From the NCBI RefSeq assembly GCF_903994035.1, contig NZ_CAJEWB010000004.1, positions 1 through 64,000 of the forward strand: a stretch of 64,000 bases of DNA. The letters are read 5' to 3'. Origin of the DNA: Phocicoccus pinnipedialis. Its GTDB lineage: Bacteria > Bacillota > Bacilli > Staphylococcales > Salinicoccaceae. This document shows, piece by piece, positions 1 to 13,317 of the stretch (positions within the stretch are counted from its first letter, which is position 1; each line of letters starts with the position of its first letter). Position numbers and translations under genes: made by a program. Below the pieces are notes generated by a model. The model worked only from the letters and a program-made list of their open reading frames with translations, searched no databases and was not told the DNA's origin.

Positions 1-97
1 GAGAGGCCACACCTGTTCCCATGCCGAACACAGAAGTTAAGCTCTCCAGCGCCGATGGTAGTTGGGGTTTCCCTGCGAGAGTAGGACGCTGCTAGGC
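1..97 (+). rRNA. rrf: 5S ribosomal RNA, 5' end cut off by the window
   Basis: The stretch carries the conserved 5S core (CCATGCCGAACACAGAAGTT, followed by the GATGGTAGTTGGGG and GAGAGTAGGACGCTGCTAGGC blocks). About 20 bases of the 5' end lie before the window. It is presumably the last gene of an rRNA operon, since a strong terminator follows directly and protein genes start after it. Confidence 0.95.
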
Positions 98-103
98 AAA
101 ATT

Positions 104-138
104 AAGACTCAAAGCAAATTTGCTTTGAGTCTTTTTTT
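104..138 (+). terminator. Terminator of the rRNA operon
   Basis: A perfect inverted repeat, AAGACTCAAAGCAAA and its complement, is followed by a run of seven T. It sits directly after the 5S rRNA. The remaining bases up to the gene at 244 hold only AT-rich sequence with a weak promoter-like TTGTGT/TATATA pair around 181-208. Confidence 0.9.
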
Positions 139-243
139 GTTATCAATTACTTATTTATCGGTTTAAATATTTAGTTTATGTTGTGTTTACTTGTAGTTAG
201 GGTATATATAAACATAATAAATACATAGAATTGAGGGTGCGTA

Positions 244-1338
244 ATGATTTCAATGAAAAATGTTACAAAACGTTACAATGACTTTGTAGCGGTGGATCAT
301 TTGACTGTCGACATCGAGTCTTTTGAGCTCTTTGTCATCATCGGTCCTTCTGGTAGTGGAAAGTCTACAACCATGAAGATGATTAACCGATTGATAGAGA
401 CAACTGAAGGCGCAATTTATATCGATGATAAAAATGTTAACGATTTTGATCCTGTGGAGCTTCGTCGAAGTATGGGGTATGTTATTCAGGATGTTGGGTT
501 AATGCCACACATGACGATTGCAGAGAACATCAGTCTGGTCAATCGCTTGAAAGGTGAGAAACGTGATGATGCGCGTGTGGACGAGCTCCTTACTTTGGTG
601 GGTATGAAACCTAATGAATTTAGGGAGCGTTATCCGGAAGAGCTTTCTGGAGGACAACAGCAACGTATAGGTGTCATCCGTGCACTTTACAGTAATCCGA
701 ATATTATTCTGATGGACGAACCGTTCTCGGCACTCGATCCAGTTTCCAAACTCCAATTACAAGAGGAGTTTCTAAGAATTCAGACTGAAGTAAAGAAAAC
801 AATCGTTTTTGTCACACACGATATTGATGAGGCGCTTAAACTCGGTGATCGTATTATGCTCATGAAAGATGGTAAGATTGAGCAAATTGGTACGCCTGAT
901 GAACTATTGTTTTCTCCAAAAAATGAGTTTGTGCGAGAGTTTATCGGTAAGGATCGTCCGAGACGTTTTGCTATGCAGAAATTTAATATTGAAAAATGGG
1001 TGGATAATGACTACCCGACTGTTGATCATAGGAGTCTCGACAATACAGATCTCGTTAACATATTTAAGACACACGAGGTCAATGTGTTGCCTGTGCTAGA
1101 AAACAGTCGTGTTGTTGGCACGTTGAGTCTATATGACGTACTTAACGGTGATTTTGATCTTAAAGAAACATTTATTTCTATATCTGTCGATCTTGATTTA
1201 GATTCCGTCATCAAGCGTGTGAATGAGAATCGCCAACTTCTTCCAATAGTAGTAGATAAAAACATGTATACCGGAGTATTAGATCACACTAAACTCTTAT
1301 CTATGCTCACTGCTGAGCCTGTCGGAGGTGAGTCATAA
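244..1338 (+). CDS. Osmoprotectant-type ABC transporter ATPase with CBS domains
   Basis: This is the cytoplasmic ATPase of a quaternary-amine type importer (OpuCA/ProV family). Visible motifs are Walker A GPSGSGKST (residues about 34-42), signature LSGGQQQRIGV (about 134), Walker B ILMDEPF and the switch His in VFVTHD. The last 110 residues form a tandem CBS region, which in OpuA senses ionic strength. The ATG follows GAGGG. The stop overlaps the start of the fused permease gene by one base, so the two are translationally coupled. Staphylococcal opuC has four separate genes, while this locus has two. The substrate may be glycine betaine, carnitine or choline, or ergothioneine as in the EgtUV systems of similar layout; the sequence alone does not decide. 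Confidence 0.88.
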   Translation: MISMKNVTKRYNDFVAVDHLTVDIESFELFVIIGPSGSGKSTTMKMINRLIETTEGAIYIDDKNVNDFDPVELRRSMGYVIQDVGLMPHMTIAENISLVNRLKGEKRDDARVDELLTLVGMKPNEFRERYPEELSGGQQQRIGVIRALYSNPNIILMDEPFSALDPVSKLQLQEEFLRIQTEVKKTIVFVTHDIDEALKLGDRIMLMKDGKIEQIGTPDELLFSPKNEFVREFIGKDRPRRFAMQKFNIEKWVDNDYPTVDHRSLDNTDLVNIFKTHEVNVLPVLENSRVVGTLSLYDVLNGDFDLKETFISISVDLDLDSVIKRVNENRQLLPIVVDKNMYTGVLDHTKLLSMLTAEPVGGES

Positions 1339-2894
1339 TGTGGCGTGAAGTTTATGATATTGTAACAACACGAACGAGTGAGTTGTGGAGTCTGATTGTG
1401 CAACACGTTGGTATATCAATGATTGCGCTACTTATCGCAATCGTGATCGCGGTGCCACTTGGCATTCTCTTAACGCGTACGCCAAAACTGGCGGGTCCTG
1501 TTATCGGTATTACATCAGTATTCCAAACAATCCCAAGTTTAGCGTTACTCGTTTTTATGGTACCGATCATTGGTACTGGTCGCCTACCAGCCATTATTGC
1601 TCTAACAGTGTATGGATTATTACCTATATTGAGAAACACCTATGTCGGCATTAACACGGTGAATAAATCGACGATTCAAGCAGGTGTGGGTATGGGTATG
1701 ACAAACAGACAGCAACTCTTCATAGTAGAAATTCCGCTTGCAGCAAGCGTTATAATGGGTGGTATTCGTACGGCGACTGTTCTTGTCGTCGGAGTGGCAA
1801 CAATCGCCGGTCTTATCGGAGCGGGTGGTCTTGGAGACTTTATTTTCAGAGGACTATCAACGAATAGTACGGGACTCATTATGGCTGGAGCTATTCCGGC
1901 TGCGCTTATTGCCCTTCTTTTTGACTTTTTGCTGAAGTATGTAGAGAACCACGCGACACCTGGCAAAAAAAACCAGTCTCGAGCATCTAAGGTAACATTT
2001 TACACGATTATTGCCGGGCTATTGCTTATATTTGCGGCAGGTATATTTAAGACAGTCATGTCGAATGAAGACATGGTGATTAGTGGTAAAGCGGATACTG
2101 AACAGGAAATTCTCGTTTATATGTACAAAGAGCTAATCGAGCAAGAGACAGATATTAAAGTCAAGAAAGAATCATATATCACTGGTACTCCTAACCTTGT
2201 TCAAGGCATGGATAACGGCCAGTATGATATGTACGTCGAGTACACGGGCACTGCCTTAGTAGACATTTTAAAAGAAGATGATTTTGAATATGAGACGCAA
2301 GTAGAAGTCTACGAACACGTTAAAGATATTTACGATAAAGACAAGAATTCCGTTTGGTTAGAAGAAATCGGTTTTAACAATACCTATGCCATTGCGGTGC
2401 GTGAAGATTTCGCGAAAGAGAATGATATCGAAACAATCAGTGATTTAAGGAATATTGCAGACCGCATGAAGTTTGGTTCATCAGCAGAGTTCCTAGAGCG
2501 TAGCGACGGTTACAAAGGGATAGAGGATGTCTATGGCGTATCATTTGGCAAGGTTCAAACGATGGACTCAGGTGTTGTCTATGCAGCTCTAGACAGTGGT
2601 GAAATTGATGTAGCAGATGTCTATGCAACAGATGCACGTATCGAGAAGTTTAACCTCAAGGTGCTAGTAGATGACAAAGAGCTATTCCCGCCATATTACG
2701 CGGTCCCAACGATCAATAAAGAATTGTTAAATGAACACCCGGAGCTTGAAGATATTATCAACCAACTCGCTGGTATGATCGACGATGATACAATGCGTAA
2801 TTTAAACAAAAAAGCTGACATCGATGGCATGACTGAAGAAGAGGTGGCTCACGAATTCTTAAAAGAAAACAATTTGTTAAAAGAAAAAGAGTAA
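1338..2894 (+). CDS. Fused ABC permease and substrate-binding protein (OpuCB-OpuCC type)
   Basis: A 518-residue fusion. Residues 1 to about 210 are an OpuCB/ProW permease with several membrane helices and the EAA-type loop around GVGMGMTNRQQLFIVEIPLA. After one more membrane segment (about 222-240) comes an OpuAC-like binding domain (about 250-515) with the VEYTGT motif usual in this family, here displayed outside the cell. It forms a transporter with the preceding ATPase. The same permease-receptor fusion is known from OpuF, BilE and EgtU. The residues that line the ligand cage cannot be assigned with confidence without a structure alignment, so the substrate is open. Confidence 0.87.
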   Translation: MWREVYDIVTTRTSELWSLIVQHVGISMIALLIAIVIAVPLGILLTRTPKLAGPVIGITSVFQTIPSLALLVFMVPIIGTGRLPAIIALTVYGLLPILRNTYVGINTVNKSTIQAGVGMGMTNRQQLFIVEIPLAASVIMGGIRTATVLVVGVATIAGLIGAGGLGDFIFRGLSTNSTGLIMAGAIPAALIALLFDFLLKYVENHATPGKKNQSRASKVTFYTIIAGLLLIFAAGIFKTVMSNEDMVISGKADTEQEILVYMYKELIEQETDIKVKKESYITGTPNLVQGMDNGQYDMYVEYTGTALVDILKEDDFEYETQVEVYEHVKDIYDKDKNSVWLEEIGFNNTYAIAVREDFAKENDIETISDLRNIADRMKFGSSAEFLERSDGYKGIEDVYGVSFGKVQTMDSGVVYAALDSGEIDVADVYATDARIEKFNLKVLVDDKELFPPYYAVPTINKELLNEHPELEDIINQLAGMIDDDTMRNLNKKADIDGMTEEEVAHEFLKENNLLKEKE

Positions 2895-2955
2895 TGAAGG
2901 TTTTTTAAACCCATAAAATCATGTACCATTAGTGAGAATAAAAGGAGTTAAGACA

Positions 2956-4191
2956 ATGGGTTTATTAGAAAAACTAAATGAATTAAAATCCGTGCATGCA
3001 ATTTCTATGCATGTACCGGGACATAAAAATAAAACAATCGGTAATTTAAATGATGTGTTGATTAGCTTCGATATGACGGAGATACCAGGACTCGACAACT
3101 TGCATGATCCAGCGGAAGTACTCCGTGAGTTGAACGAGCGCCTTGCTAAAAAATATACAGGCTATGAAGCACAAGCGTTAGTCAATGGCAGTACAACAGG
3201 TGTACTAAGTGGACTTCACGCTCTTTACGAAGAAGGGAAAACACTGTACATCGTCGATGATGCACATAAATCTGTTTATCACGCGACAGAACTTTTAAAC
3301 GTGACTCCAATTCACATTAAGAGCAGTGAAATGAATAATACGAAACTAAACGATAATCCAGTCGTTGTCATCACGTATCCGACATATCATGGTGACTTAT
3401 TAGACATCGAAGAGATGATTGCACACATCCATTCAAAAGGCGGTAAGGTTTTCATCGACGAAGCGCATGGTTCACACTTCGATATAACAGAAAACTTCCC
3501 GAAATCATCTATGAATTTCGGCGCCGACATCGTCGTGCAGTCTTACCATAAAGGATTGCCGAGCTTAACGGGCGCGTCTGTTGTCTTCATTAAAGATAAA
3601 GACACCAAACGTCGTGTTATGAAGTACGTTGACATGTTTGAAACGTCGAGTCCGTCATACTTGTCACTAGCTTCTATCGAATCTGGACAAGGATTTTACG
3701 AAGAATTCGATGACGAAGTATTCTTCTTAATGAAAAAATCTGTTAAAAAAGCACTTGAAGAAAGCGACATCACCGTCGAAGAATCAAATGATCCAACTAA
3801 GTTAATTTTAAACAAGAAAGACTACTCGCCATACGCGCTTGAAAAGGCGTTCAGAAAACAAAATATATACTCTGAGATGGTTACAGATAGAGGTGTCTTA
3901 TGGTGCTTGCCACTCTGGCATGATGGGGATACGTTCCCGTTCGAGCTATTCTTAGAGAGAATTAGCATGGTTCAAGTGAAAAACGAGATACAATCAAAAC
4001 AAATAGATCTTTCGGTTCTTAAAGGAAAAAAAGCGATTCGAAATATCGTACCTTATCCACCAGGAGTTCCGTATATTAAAAAGAACGATTTGTTCACAGA
4101 TGCGCATCTCGCTGAAATCATGCAGCAGCTTAAAAATAATGTTAAAATAGAGGGACTAGAGGATACTCTAGATTACTACACGGAGCGATAA
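2956..4191 (+). CDS. Orn/Lys/Arg decarboxylase-family PLP enzyme
   Basis: A fold-type I PLP enzyme of the lysine/arginine/ornithine decarboxylase family, as found before tmk in staphylococci. The PLP site is visible: FIDEAHGSHF holds the Asp that contacts the ring nitrogen, and QSYHKGLPSLTG holds the Schiff-base Lys. The ATG at 2956 is chosen because AAAGGAG precedes it at good spacing; an in-frame ATG at 2932 lies upstream of that site. At 411 residues it is shorter than the classical inducible decarboxylases (over 700 residues), matching the small Gram-positive subgroup. The true substrate is not clear; YaaO-type members are poorly characterised. It ends one base before tmk, so it probably shares its transcript. 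Confidence 0.82.
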   Translation: MGLLEKLNELKSVHAISMHVPGHKNKTIGNLNDVLISFDMTEIPGLDNLHDPAEVLRELNERLAKKYTGYEAQALVNGSTTGVLSGLHALYEEGKTLYIVDDAHKSVYHATELLNVTPIHIKSSEMNNTKLNDNPVVVITYPTYHGDLLDIEEMIAHIHSKGGKVFIDEAHGSHFDITENFPKSSMNFGADIVVQSYHKGLPSLTGASVVFIKDKDTKRRVMKYVDMFETSSPSYLSLASIESGQGFYEEFDDEVFFLMKKSVKKALEESDITVEESNDPTKLILNKKDYSPYALEKAFRKQNIYSEMVTDRGVLWCLPLWHDGDTFPFELFLERISMVQVKNEIQSKQIDLSVLKGKKAIRNIVPYPPGVPYIKKNDLFTDAHLAEIMQQLKNNVKIEGLEDTLDYYTER

Positions 4192-4192
4192 G

Positions 4193-5151
<959 letters not shown>

Positions 5152-5154
5152 GAT

Positions 5155-6048
5155 ATGACACATGACGCTACGTTAAAAGCAATCATCGAGAATAATCGCC
5201 TCGTGCATACCTATATGATCGATAGCGATGCGATTGAAACTGCGAGACGTGTTGGTATTGATTTTGCAACAATGATTCTCGGGGGTGATGAGGAAACGCG
5301 TGCGCTCATTAAGAGTGGCAATCATCCTGATTATTATTATCTACGCACAGATGAGATGACGATTAAAAAAGACGATATTTCTGACGTTGTACGACTAATG
5401 AACCAAAAGCCAATTCACTCAGAATATAAGGTGTATATCATCGAATCATTTGAGAAACTCACAGTTCAGGCTGAAAACAGTATATTGAAGTTTTTAGAAG
5501 AACCACCGCAAAAAACGGTGGCTCTCCTTTTAACTACAGATAAAAGCAGTATTCTACCGACTATTCATTCAAGAGCCCAACATCTGTCGTTTAAAGGCAC
5601 AGATGATGATAGAAAGTCTGCGCTCACTGAATTAAGTGAGCCACTACAAAATATCGCACATATTCTTAAACTCGACACGAATCATGTGCTTGATTTAGGA
5701 GAAGGCTTCAGTGAAATTGTGAATGCAGCGAATCACTTTGGTGCAAGGTGGTTGAATGATCATCCCCTTGTTTTAATTGATTTAACTCGTGTTTTGGATG
5801 TCTTAAAAGAACGTAGAGATTATATATTAATGCTCACTCTCCTTGACGGTTATGTGAGACAAGCGATGTATGAACTTCTCGGTATAGAAGGATTCTCACC
5901 GTTTAAGTCTGAACCACTAACGAACGCTGTGAATATAGGAAGATTATCTAAAATGCTAGAAGAGATAGAAAAAGCGAATCAACTCATCACGAGTAATGTC
6001 AATCCGACACTCGTTTTTGAAAGTATGATTATCCGCTTGAAAGGTTGA
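5155..6048 (+). CDS. holB: DNA polymerase III delta' subunit
   Basis: Clamp-loader delta' subunit. The conserved block KVYIIESFEKLTVQAENSILKFLEEPP (about residues 100-125) and LPTIHSRAQ, corresponding to the usual SRC motif with Cys replaced by Ala, identify it. There is no Walker A loop, as expected since delta' is a stator rather than an ATPase. It is 297 residues and overlaps the start region of ricT. The gene lies in the tmk-darA-holB-ricT-yabA run typical of Firmicutes. Confidence 0.93.
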   Translation: MTHDATLKAIIENNRLVHTYMIDSDAIETARRVGIDFATMILGGDEETRALIKSGNHPDYYYLRTDEMTIKKDDISDVVRLMNQKPIHSEYKVYIIESFEKLTVQAENSILKFLEEPPQKTVALLLTTDKSSILPTIHSRAQHLSFKGTDDDRKSALTELSEPLQNIAHILKLDTNHVLDLGEGFSEIVNAANHFGARWLNDHPLVLIDLTRVLDVLKERRDYILMLTLLDGYVRQAMYELLGIEGFSPFKSEPLTNAVNIGRLSKMLEEIEKANQLITSNVNPTLVFESMIIRLKG

Positions 6049-6053
6049 GCATT

Positions 6054-6854
6054 GTGATTACATTAGTGAAGGCCACGCCACTCGATTTTTTTGAACACAC
6101 ATATCTCCAAGTGGAAATTGGAGTGTTTTGTGCCGACGAAATAATCGTTGCGGAAACAAAGCGTGGTATTGAATTATTTAGAGTACTTAAAACCAATTAT
6201 GATGTTAAGAAAAAAGATATTGTTGAACCAGATGGTAAAGTTCTACGCATTGCTACAGAAGAAGATATTGCTATGGATGATGCAAACGGGAATCTAGCAA
6301 AAGATGCTATGGAATTCTGTAAACAAGCGGTGGAAGATGAGCAACTTGAAATGAAACTCGTTGACGCAAAATATACATTAGATAAAAAGAAGCTGATATT
6401 TTTCTTCACAGCAGATGCGAGAGTAGACTTTAGAACGCTCGTTAGAACACTGGCAACAGAGTTTAGAACAAGAATTGAACTGAGACAAATTGGTCTACGT
6501 GAAAAAGCACGCTTCTTAGGTGGCGTCGGTCCATGTGGACTTTCTCACTGCTGCTCGAGTTATCTTGGTGATTTTACACCAGTATCTATTCAAATGGCGA
6601 AGAACCAAGACTTATCACTCACACCGACTAAAATTTCAGGTGCATGCGGAAAACTCATGTGTTGCTTGAGCTATGAGAATGATTACTATGAAGAAGCACG
6701 CAGAGAGATGCCAGACGTTGGCTCTAGAATTAAAACTCCGGCGGGTCGCTTAGAAGTGATTGGTATCAACATTCTAGATCTCATTGTTAGAGCTAAAGAT
6801 AAGGAAAACTACATACACGAATTTACGATGGATGAACTACAAGGGGAGGCGTGA
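6054..6854 (+). CDS. ricT: RicT (YaaT), PSP1-domain subunit of the Y-complex
   Basis: RicT acts with RicA and RicF as an iron-sulfur-containing complex that helps RNase Y mature polycistronic mRNAs. The PSP1 domain is present and its cysteines are intact in CGLSHCC and CGKLMCC, which bind the cluster in Bacillus. The GTG at 6054 is preferred over the upstream in-frame TTG at 6045 because AAAGG ends nine bases before it. The gene follows holB with a short overlap or gap and runs into yabA. ricA and ricF are not in this window. Confidence 0.9.
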   Translation: MITLVKATPLDFFEHTYLQVEIGVFCADEIIVAETKRGIELFRVLKTNYDVKKKDIVEPDGKVLRIATEEDIAMDDANGNLAKDAMEFCKQAVEDEQLEMKLVDAKYTLDKKKLIFFFTADARVDFRTLVRTLATEFRTRIELRQIGLREKARFLGGVGPCGLSHCCSSYLGDFTPVSIQMAKNQDLSLTPTKISGACGKLMCCLSYENDYYEEARREMPDVGSRIKTPAGRLEVIGINILDLIVRAKDKENYIHEFTMDELQGEA

Positions 6855-6859
6855 AACGC

Positions 6860-7171
6860 GTGATGAGAGATGATCTGTTCAGTGAAATTGAACGACTCGA
6901 ACGAGAAATCAAAGCACTCAGCGAAAATTTCACGAAAGTAAAGACCCTTGCTGTTGCCCTTGCTGAAGAAAACGTCAGCTTGGAAATAGAAAGAGATAAT
7001 TACAAAAAGCTATTAAAGGAATCATCTAATGAAAAAGATGAATCATTTAAAAGAAATACTCTAAAGAGCCTATACGATGAAGGATTTCACGTATGTAGCG
7101 TTAAGTTTGGAGAGCATCGACATGGTGAGTCATGCCTCTTCTGCTTAGAATTTTTAGATCGTAGAGGATAA
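6860..7171 (+). CDS. yabA: Replication initiation control protein YabA
   Basis: A small regulator that bridges DnaA and the DnaN clamp and restrains re-initiation. The N-terminal half is a leucine-rich coiled coil (residues about 5-60). The C-terminal zinc motif is complete: FHVC followed by CLFC. Start sites at 6851 (GTG), 6860 (GTG) and 6863 (ATG) are possible; GGGGAGG ends at 6849, so 6851 is too close and 6860 or 6863 is likely. It is the last gene of the tmk cluster and is followed by a terminator. Confidence 0.9.
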   Translation: MMRDDLFSEIERLEREIKALSENFTKVKTLAVALAEENVSLEIERDNYKKLLKESSNEKDESFKRNTLKSLYDEGFHVCSVKFGEHRHGESCLFCLEFLDRRG

Positions 7172-7197
7172 AAGCAGCTTTTGGCTGCTTTTATTTT
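7170..7197 (+). terminator. Terminator after yabA
   Basis: Inverted repeat AAAGCAGC/GCTGCTTT around a short T-rich loop, followed by a T-rich tail, immediately after the yabA stop codon. Confidence 0.8.
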
Positions 7198-7215
7198 GGT
7201 TAAGGGGAGAAGCAT

Positions 7216-7944
7216 ATGTTAAAAAATTTAGAACGGATAGATGAATTATTCCGTGAAAACATGAAGATCATACAAAGTGATGAGACGTTTAGTTTTTCTG
7301 TGGATGCACTCTTATTAGCCAACTTTGTATCTACGACTAAACGCACGACAGAAATCGTTGATTTATGCGCAGGAAACGGCATCGTACCACTTCTTTTATC
7401 GCATAAAACGAATGCAAAAATCACTGGAGTAGAAGTACAAGAAAGACTTGTAGATATGGCCAATCGAAGCATCGCGATGAACGACAAGTCAGAGCAAATC
7501 GATATGGTAGAACTCGATATTAATGACATTAAATCTGAGTTTAAACATTCCGTAGCAGATATCGTGTCGGTGAATCCACCGTATTTTAAAAATAATCAAC
7601 CGGTCCATCAGAACACGCATCACCAAATTGCGAGAACGGAAATTCTAATCAACTTAGAGTCAATCGTTAAAGCAGCTAAATACTTGATTAAAAACAAAGG
7701 TAAATTCTATATGGTACACCGTGCAGAACGAATCGGAGAAGTCATTGAGCACATGCATCGGCACGGATTTAGAGTATCCCGCATGCAGTTTGTGTATTCG
7801 ACAAAGACGAGCAAGAATGCACTTTTTGTCTTAGTAGAAGCAATTTTTAACAGTGATGCATTTGTTAAAGTCGAGCCGTCATTCTACATCTATAATCACG
7901 ACCGTACGTATACGGAAGAGATGCTTGAGGTGTATTATGGCTAA
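7216..7944 (+). CDS. yabB: tRNA1(Val) A37 N6-methyltransferase-like protein (YabB/TrmN6 family)
   Basis: A class I SAM-dependent methyltransferase of 242 residues. Motif I is IVDLCAGNGIVPLLL (about residues 48-62). The catalytic NPPY motif, SVNPPYFKN, marks an N6-adenine methyltransferase. By family it would methylate adenine 37 of a tRNA; the Escherichia coli relative acts on tRNA1-Val. RBS AAGGGGAG precedes the ATG. The stop overlaps the start of yazA, as in Bacillus. Confidence 0.9.
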   Translation: MLKNLERIDELFRENMKIIQSDETFSFSVDALLLANFVSTTKRTTEIVDLCAGNGIVPLLLSHKTNAKITGVEVQERLVDMANRSIAMNDKSEQIDMVELDINDIKSEFKHSVADIVSVNPPYFKNNQPVHQNTHHQIARTEILINLESIVKAAKYLIKNKGKFYMVHRAERIGEVIEHMHRHGFRVSRMQFVYSTKTSKNALFVLVEAIFNSDAFVKVEPSFYIYNHDRTYTEEMLEVYYG

Positions 7945-8187
7945 CACATATTTTGTATACATCGTCATGTGTAGTGACGACACATTGTACACGGGCTATA
8001 CAGTAGATATAGATAAACGCATGACCGCACATAACAAAGGTGCTGGTGCGAAGTATACGCGTGCAAGACTTCCTGTTGAATTAAAGTATGTGGAGTTGTT
8101 CGACACAAAGAGCGAAGCATTGAAGCGCGAGTACGAAATCAAACAGTTATCGCGAAATGAGAAATTTAAATTGATGGAGGTGATGGA

Positions 8188-8191
<4 letters not shown>
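7937..8191 (+). CDS. yazA: GIY-YIG nuclease-superfamily protein YazA
   Basis: An 84-residue single-domain GIY-YIG protein: YFVYIVMCSDDTLYTGYT carries the degenerate GIY (YIV) and the YTG pair, followed by the conserved Arg. The ATG at 7937 overlaps the yabB stop and has GAGGTG upstream. An open frame extends further upstream but lies inside yabB. The family's role is not established; proteins of this UPF0213 type occur next to yabB and rsmI across Firmicutes. Confidence 0.9.
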
Positions 8192-11003
<2,812 letters not shown>

Positions 11004-11013
11004 GAGTGAGTCT

Positions 11014-11784
11014 ATGTTAGTAGATACACATGTACATCTAAACGCAGATCAGTATGTCGGCGAGGTTGATGATGTCATCAAACGCGCTGAAGATAACGGA
11101 GTAAATACGTTTGTTGTCATCGGGTTTGACCGCAAGACAATTGAACGCACCATGGAGTTAATCACTAAGTATGAGAATGTATACGGTGTAATTGGATGGC
11201 ATCCAGTAGATGCTATCGATATGACAGATGAAGACCTCAAATGGATTGAAGCGTTATCAAAGCATGAAAAAATCGTTGCGATCGGTGAGATGGGACTCGA
11301 TTATCATTGGGACAAATCACCAAAAGAAGTACAGAAAGAAGTGTTCAAAAAACAAATTAAACTCGCAAAACGTGTAGGACTTCCAATTGTGATTCACAAC
11401 CGTGAAGCAACACGCGATACGATTGATATATTAAAAGAGATGCATGTAGAAGAAGTTGGCGGTATCATGCATGCATTTGCAAATGCAACAGAAGAAGAGT
11501 TAAAAGAAGTGTTAGCTCTTGGGTTTTATGTGTCACTCGGTGGGCCAGTTACGTTCAAGAATGCGAAAGTACCTAAAAAAGTAGCGAGACTTGTGCCACT
11601 TGACCGTTTGCTTATAGAAACAGATGCACCGTACCTTACGCCGCATCCATATCGTGGGAAACGCAACGAACCGATGCACATAAAATTAATTGCGGAGGAA
11701 ATTGCACGCCTTCGCGATATGTCGTATGAAGAGATCGCCACACACACATCTAAAAATGCAAAGAGAATATACAATATCAAATAA
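11014..11784 (+). CDS. tatD: TatD-family metal-dependent deoxyribonuclease
   Basis: A 256-residue TIM-barrel hydrolase. The metal ligands are visible: DTHVHLN at the N terminus, GEMGLDYHW, VIHNREA, MHAFA and the late LIETDAPYL. TatD proteins are 3'-5' exonucleases involved in DNA repair or turnover. It follows metG by ten bases with GGAGTGAG as RBS and is followed by a terminator, so metG-tatD appears to be one unit. Confidence 0.94.
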   Translation: MLVDTHVHLNADQYVGEVDDVIKRAEDNGVNTFVVIGFDRKTIERTMELITKYENVYGVIGWHPVDAIDMTDEDLKWIEALSKHEKIVAIGEMGLDYHWDKSPKEVQKEVFKKQIKLAKRVGLPIVIHNREATRDTIDILKEMHVEEVGGIMHAFANATEEELKEVLALGFYVSLGGPVTFKNAKVPKKVARLVPLDRLLIETDAPYLTPHPYRGKRNEPMHIKLIAEEIARLRDMSYEEIATHTSKNAKRIYNIK

Positions 11785-11807
11785 ACGGAGCTCTGCTCCG
11801 TTTTTTA
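11785..11807 (+). terminator. Terminator after tatD
   Basis: Stem ACGGAGC/GCTCCGT with a three-base loop, followed by six T. Confidence 0.85.
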
Positions 11808-11820
11808 TTAAGAGGATTAT

Positions 11821-12378
11821 ATGAAACAAAAAATAAAAGAAATCATCATAGTCGAGGGTCGTGACGATACAAACCGACTTAAGGAAGTACTCGACTGTGA
11901 TACGATTGAAACAAACGGATCTGCTATAAACAAAAGAACGTTAGACGAAATTGGAATTGCACTAGAGACGCGTGGAGCCATCATTTTTACGGATCCAGAT
12001 TATCCTGGAGAACGCATCAGAAACATTATCCTAGAACGTTTCCCTAATATCAAAGAAGCACATCTAGCGAGAAATAAAGCACGCGGACAGCGTGGTAAAA
12101 TCGGCATTGAGCACGCAAAACCTAAAGATATAATGGATGCATTAGACAAAGTCATGACGAGAAATATACAAATAAAAGACATGTATACGATTTCAGACAT
12201 GGTCGATTTAAAACTCACAGGGCAGAGTGACTCAAAAGCGCGTCGCGAGTTTTTGTCAGAAAACTTAAACCTCGGATATGCGAATGCAAACCAGATGCGT
12301 AACAAATTAAATCGATACCGTATTAATAAAGGTGAAGTCCTAGCTTTGCTAGATACTTATGAAGGAGAAAAGCGATGA
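11821..12378 (+). CDS. rnmV: Ribonuclease M5
   Basis: Cuts 5S rRNA precursors to give the mature ends. The Toprim domain is clear: [13 protein letters not shown] holds the catalytic Glu, and [12 protein letters not shown] holds the Asp pair. The 185-residue length is normal. The stop overlaps the ATG of rsmA by four bases, the standard rnmV-rsmA pairing. RBS AAGAGGA. Confidence 0.95.
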   Translation: MKQKIKEIIIVEGRDDTNRLKEVLDCDTIETNGSAINKRTLDEIGIALETRGAIIFTDPDYPGERIRNIILERFPNIKEAHLARNKARGQRGKIGIEHAKPKDIMDALDKVMTRNIQIKDMYTISDMVDLKLTGQSDSKARREFLSENLNLGYANANQMRNKLNRYRINKGEVLALLDTYEGEKR

Positions 12379-13259
12379 AAGATATTGCGACGCCGAAACG
12401 CACAAAAGAAATTTTAGATAAATACAAGTTTACGTTTAAGAAGAGTCTCGGTCAGAACTTCCTGATTGACGCGAACGTAATCCGAGAAGTGCTACATAAA
12501 GCAGACGTGACGAAAAATACTGGCATAATTGAGGTTGGTCCTGGGATTGGCTCATTGACAGAACAACTTGCGAAAGTAGCTAAGAGAGTGGTTGCGTTTG
12601 AGATTGACCAGCGTCTGATCCCTGTTTTAGCGGATACACTAAGCCCGTACGATAACGTGACGGTGATTCATAAAGACGTGCTTGAGGCTAATATTGAGGA
12701 GACGATTTCTAAACACCTGTCGGATTGTGATGAGGTTGTCGTTGTGGCGAACTTGCCGTATTATATTACGACTCCCATTCTCATGAACTTTCTTGAAAAG
12801 ACGACGTCGATTTCCAGATATTATACTATGATGCAGAAAGAAGTAGGAGAGCGTCTCAGTGCGACACCAGGCTCTAAGAGCTATGGGTCTTTATCAATCG
12901 CAATCAGCTACTATACGGACGCTAAGGTTGTACAGAATGTACCAAGGACTGTATTCATGCCGCCTCCGAATGTGGACTCTATTATTGTTGAACTGAAAAC
13001 ACGCAAAGAGAAACTTATTGAAGTGGACGATGAGAAATTATTCTTCAAACTGACGCGTGGCGCGTTCATTCAGCGCCGTAAAACGATTGTAAATAACTAT
13101 CAGTCGCTATTCGTTGAAGGGAAAAAGAAGAAGGCAGAAATCACAGAGATGATTGAAAAAGCAGGAATTGACCCACGTCGCAGAGGCGAATCTTTATCAA
13201 TTGAAGAATACAAACAAATCTATGATGCATTCAAGAAAAGCGCTTTAGAAATGGCATAA
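12375..13259 (+). CDS. rsmA: 16S rRNA dimethyladenosine transferase RsmA (KsgA)
   Basis: Dimethylates A1518 and A1519 near the 3' end of 16S rRNA during late 30S assembly. Motif I is [15 protein letters not shown] and the catalytic motif IV is [11 protein letters not shown]. The TRRKT-like [11 protein letters not shown] element lies near residue 235. 294 residues is standard. It is coupled to rnmV. RBS GGAGAA. Confidence 0.97.
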   Translation: MKDIATPKRTKEILDKYKFTFKKSLGQNFLIDANVIREVLHKADVTKNTGIIEVGPGIGSLTEQLAKVAKRVVAFEIDQRLIPVLADTLSPYDNVTVIHKDVLEANIEETISKHLSDCDEVVVVANLPYYITTPILMNFLEKTTSISRYYTMMQKEVGERLSATPGSKSYGSLSIAISYYTDAKVVQNVPRTVFMPPPNVDSIIVELKTRKEKLIEVDDEKLFFKLTRGAFIQRRKTIVNNYQSLFVEGKKKKAEITEMIEKAGIDPRRRGESLSIEEYKQIYDAFKKSALEMA

Positions 13260-13317
13260 AAGCACATCCACAATTTGGTCTTCAATAACATAAAAGTAGA
13301 ACGCTTTCAAGAACGAG

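Noticed and set aside
181-243. SigB promoter before the ABC importer
   Set aside because: GTTTAC and GGGTAT are present, but only nine bases apart, and other GTTT pairs are too far. The spacing does not fit SigB (about 12-15).
7853-7936. Longer start for yazA
   Set aside because: This part lies in the coding frame of yabB and shows no ribosome-binding site; the GIY-YIG fold begins at the ATG at 7937.
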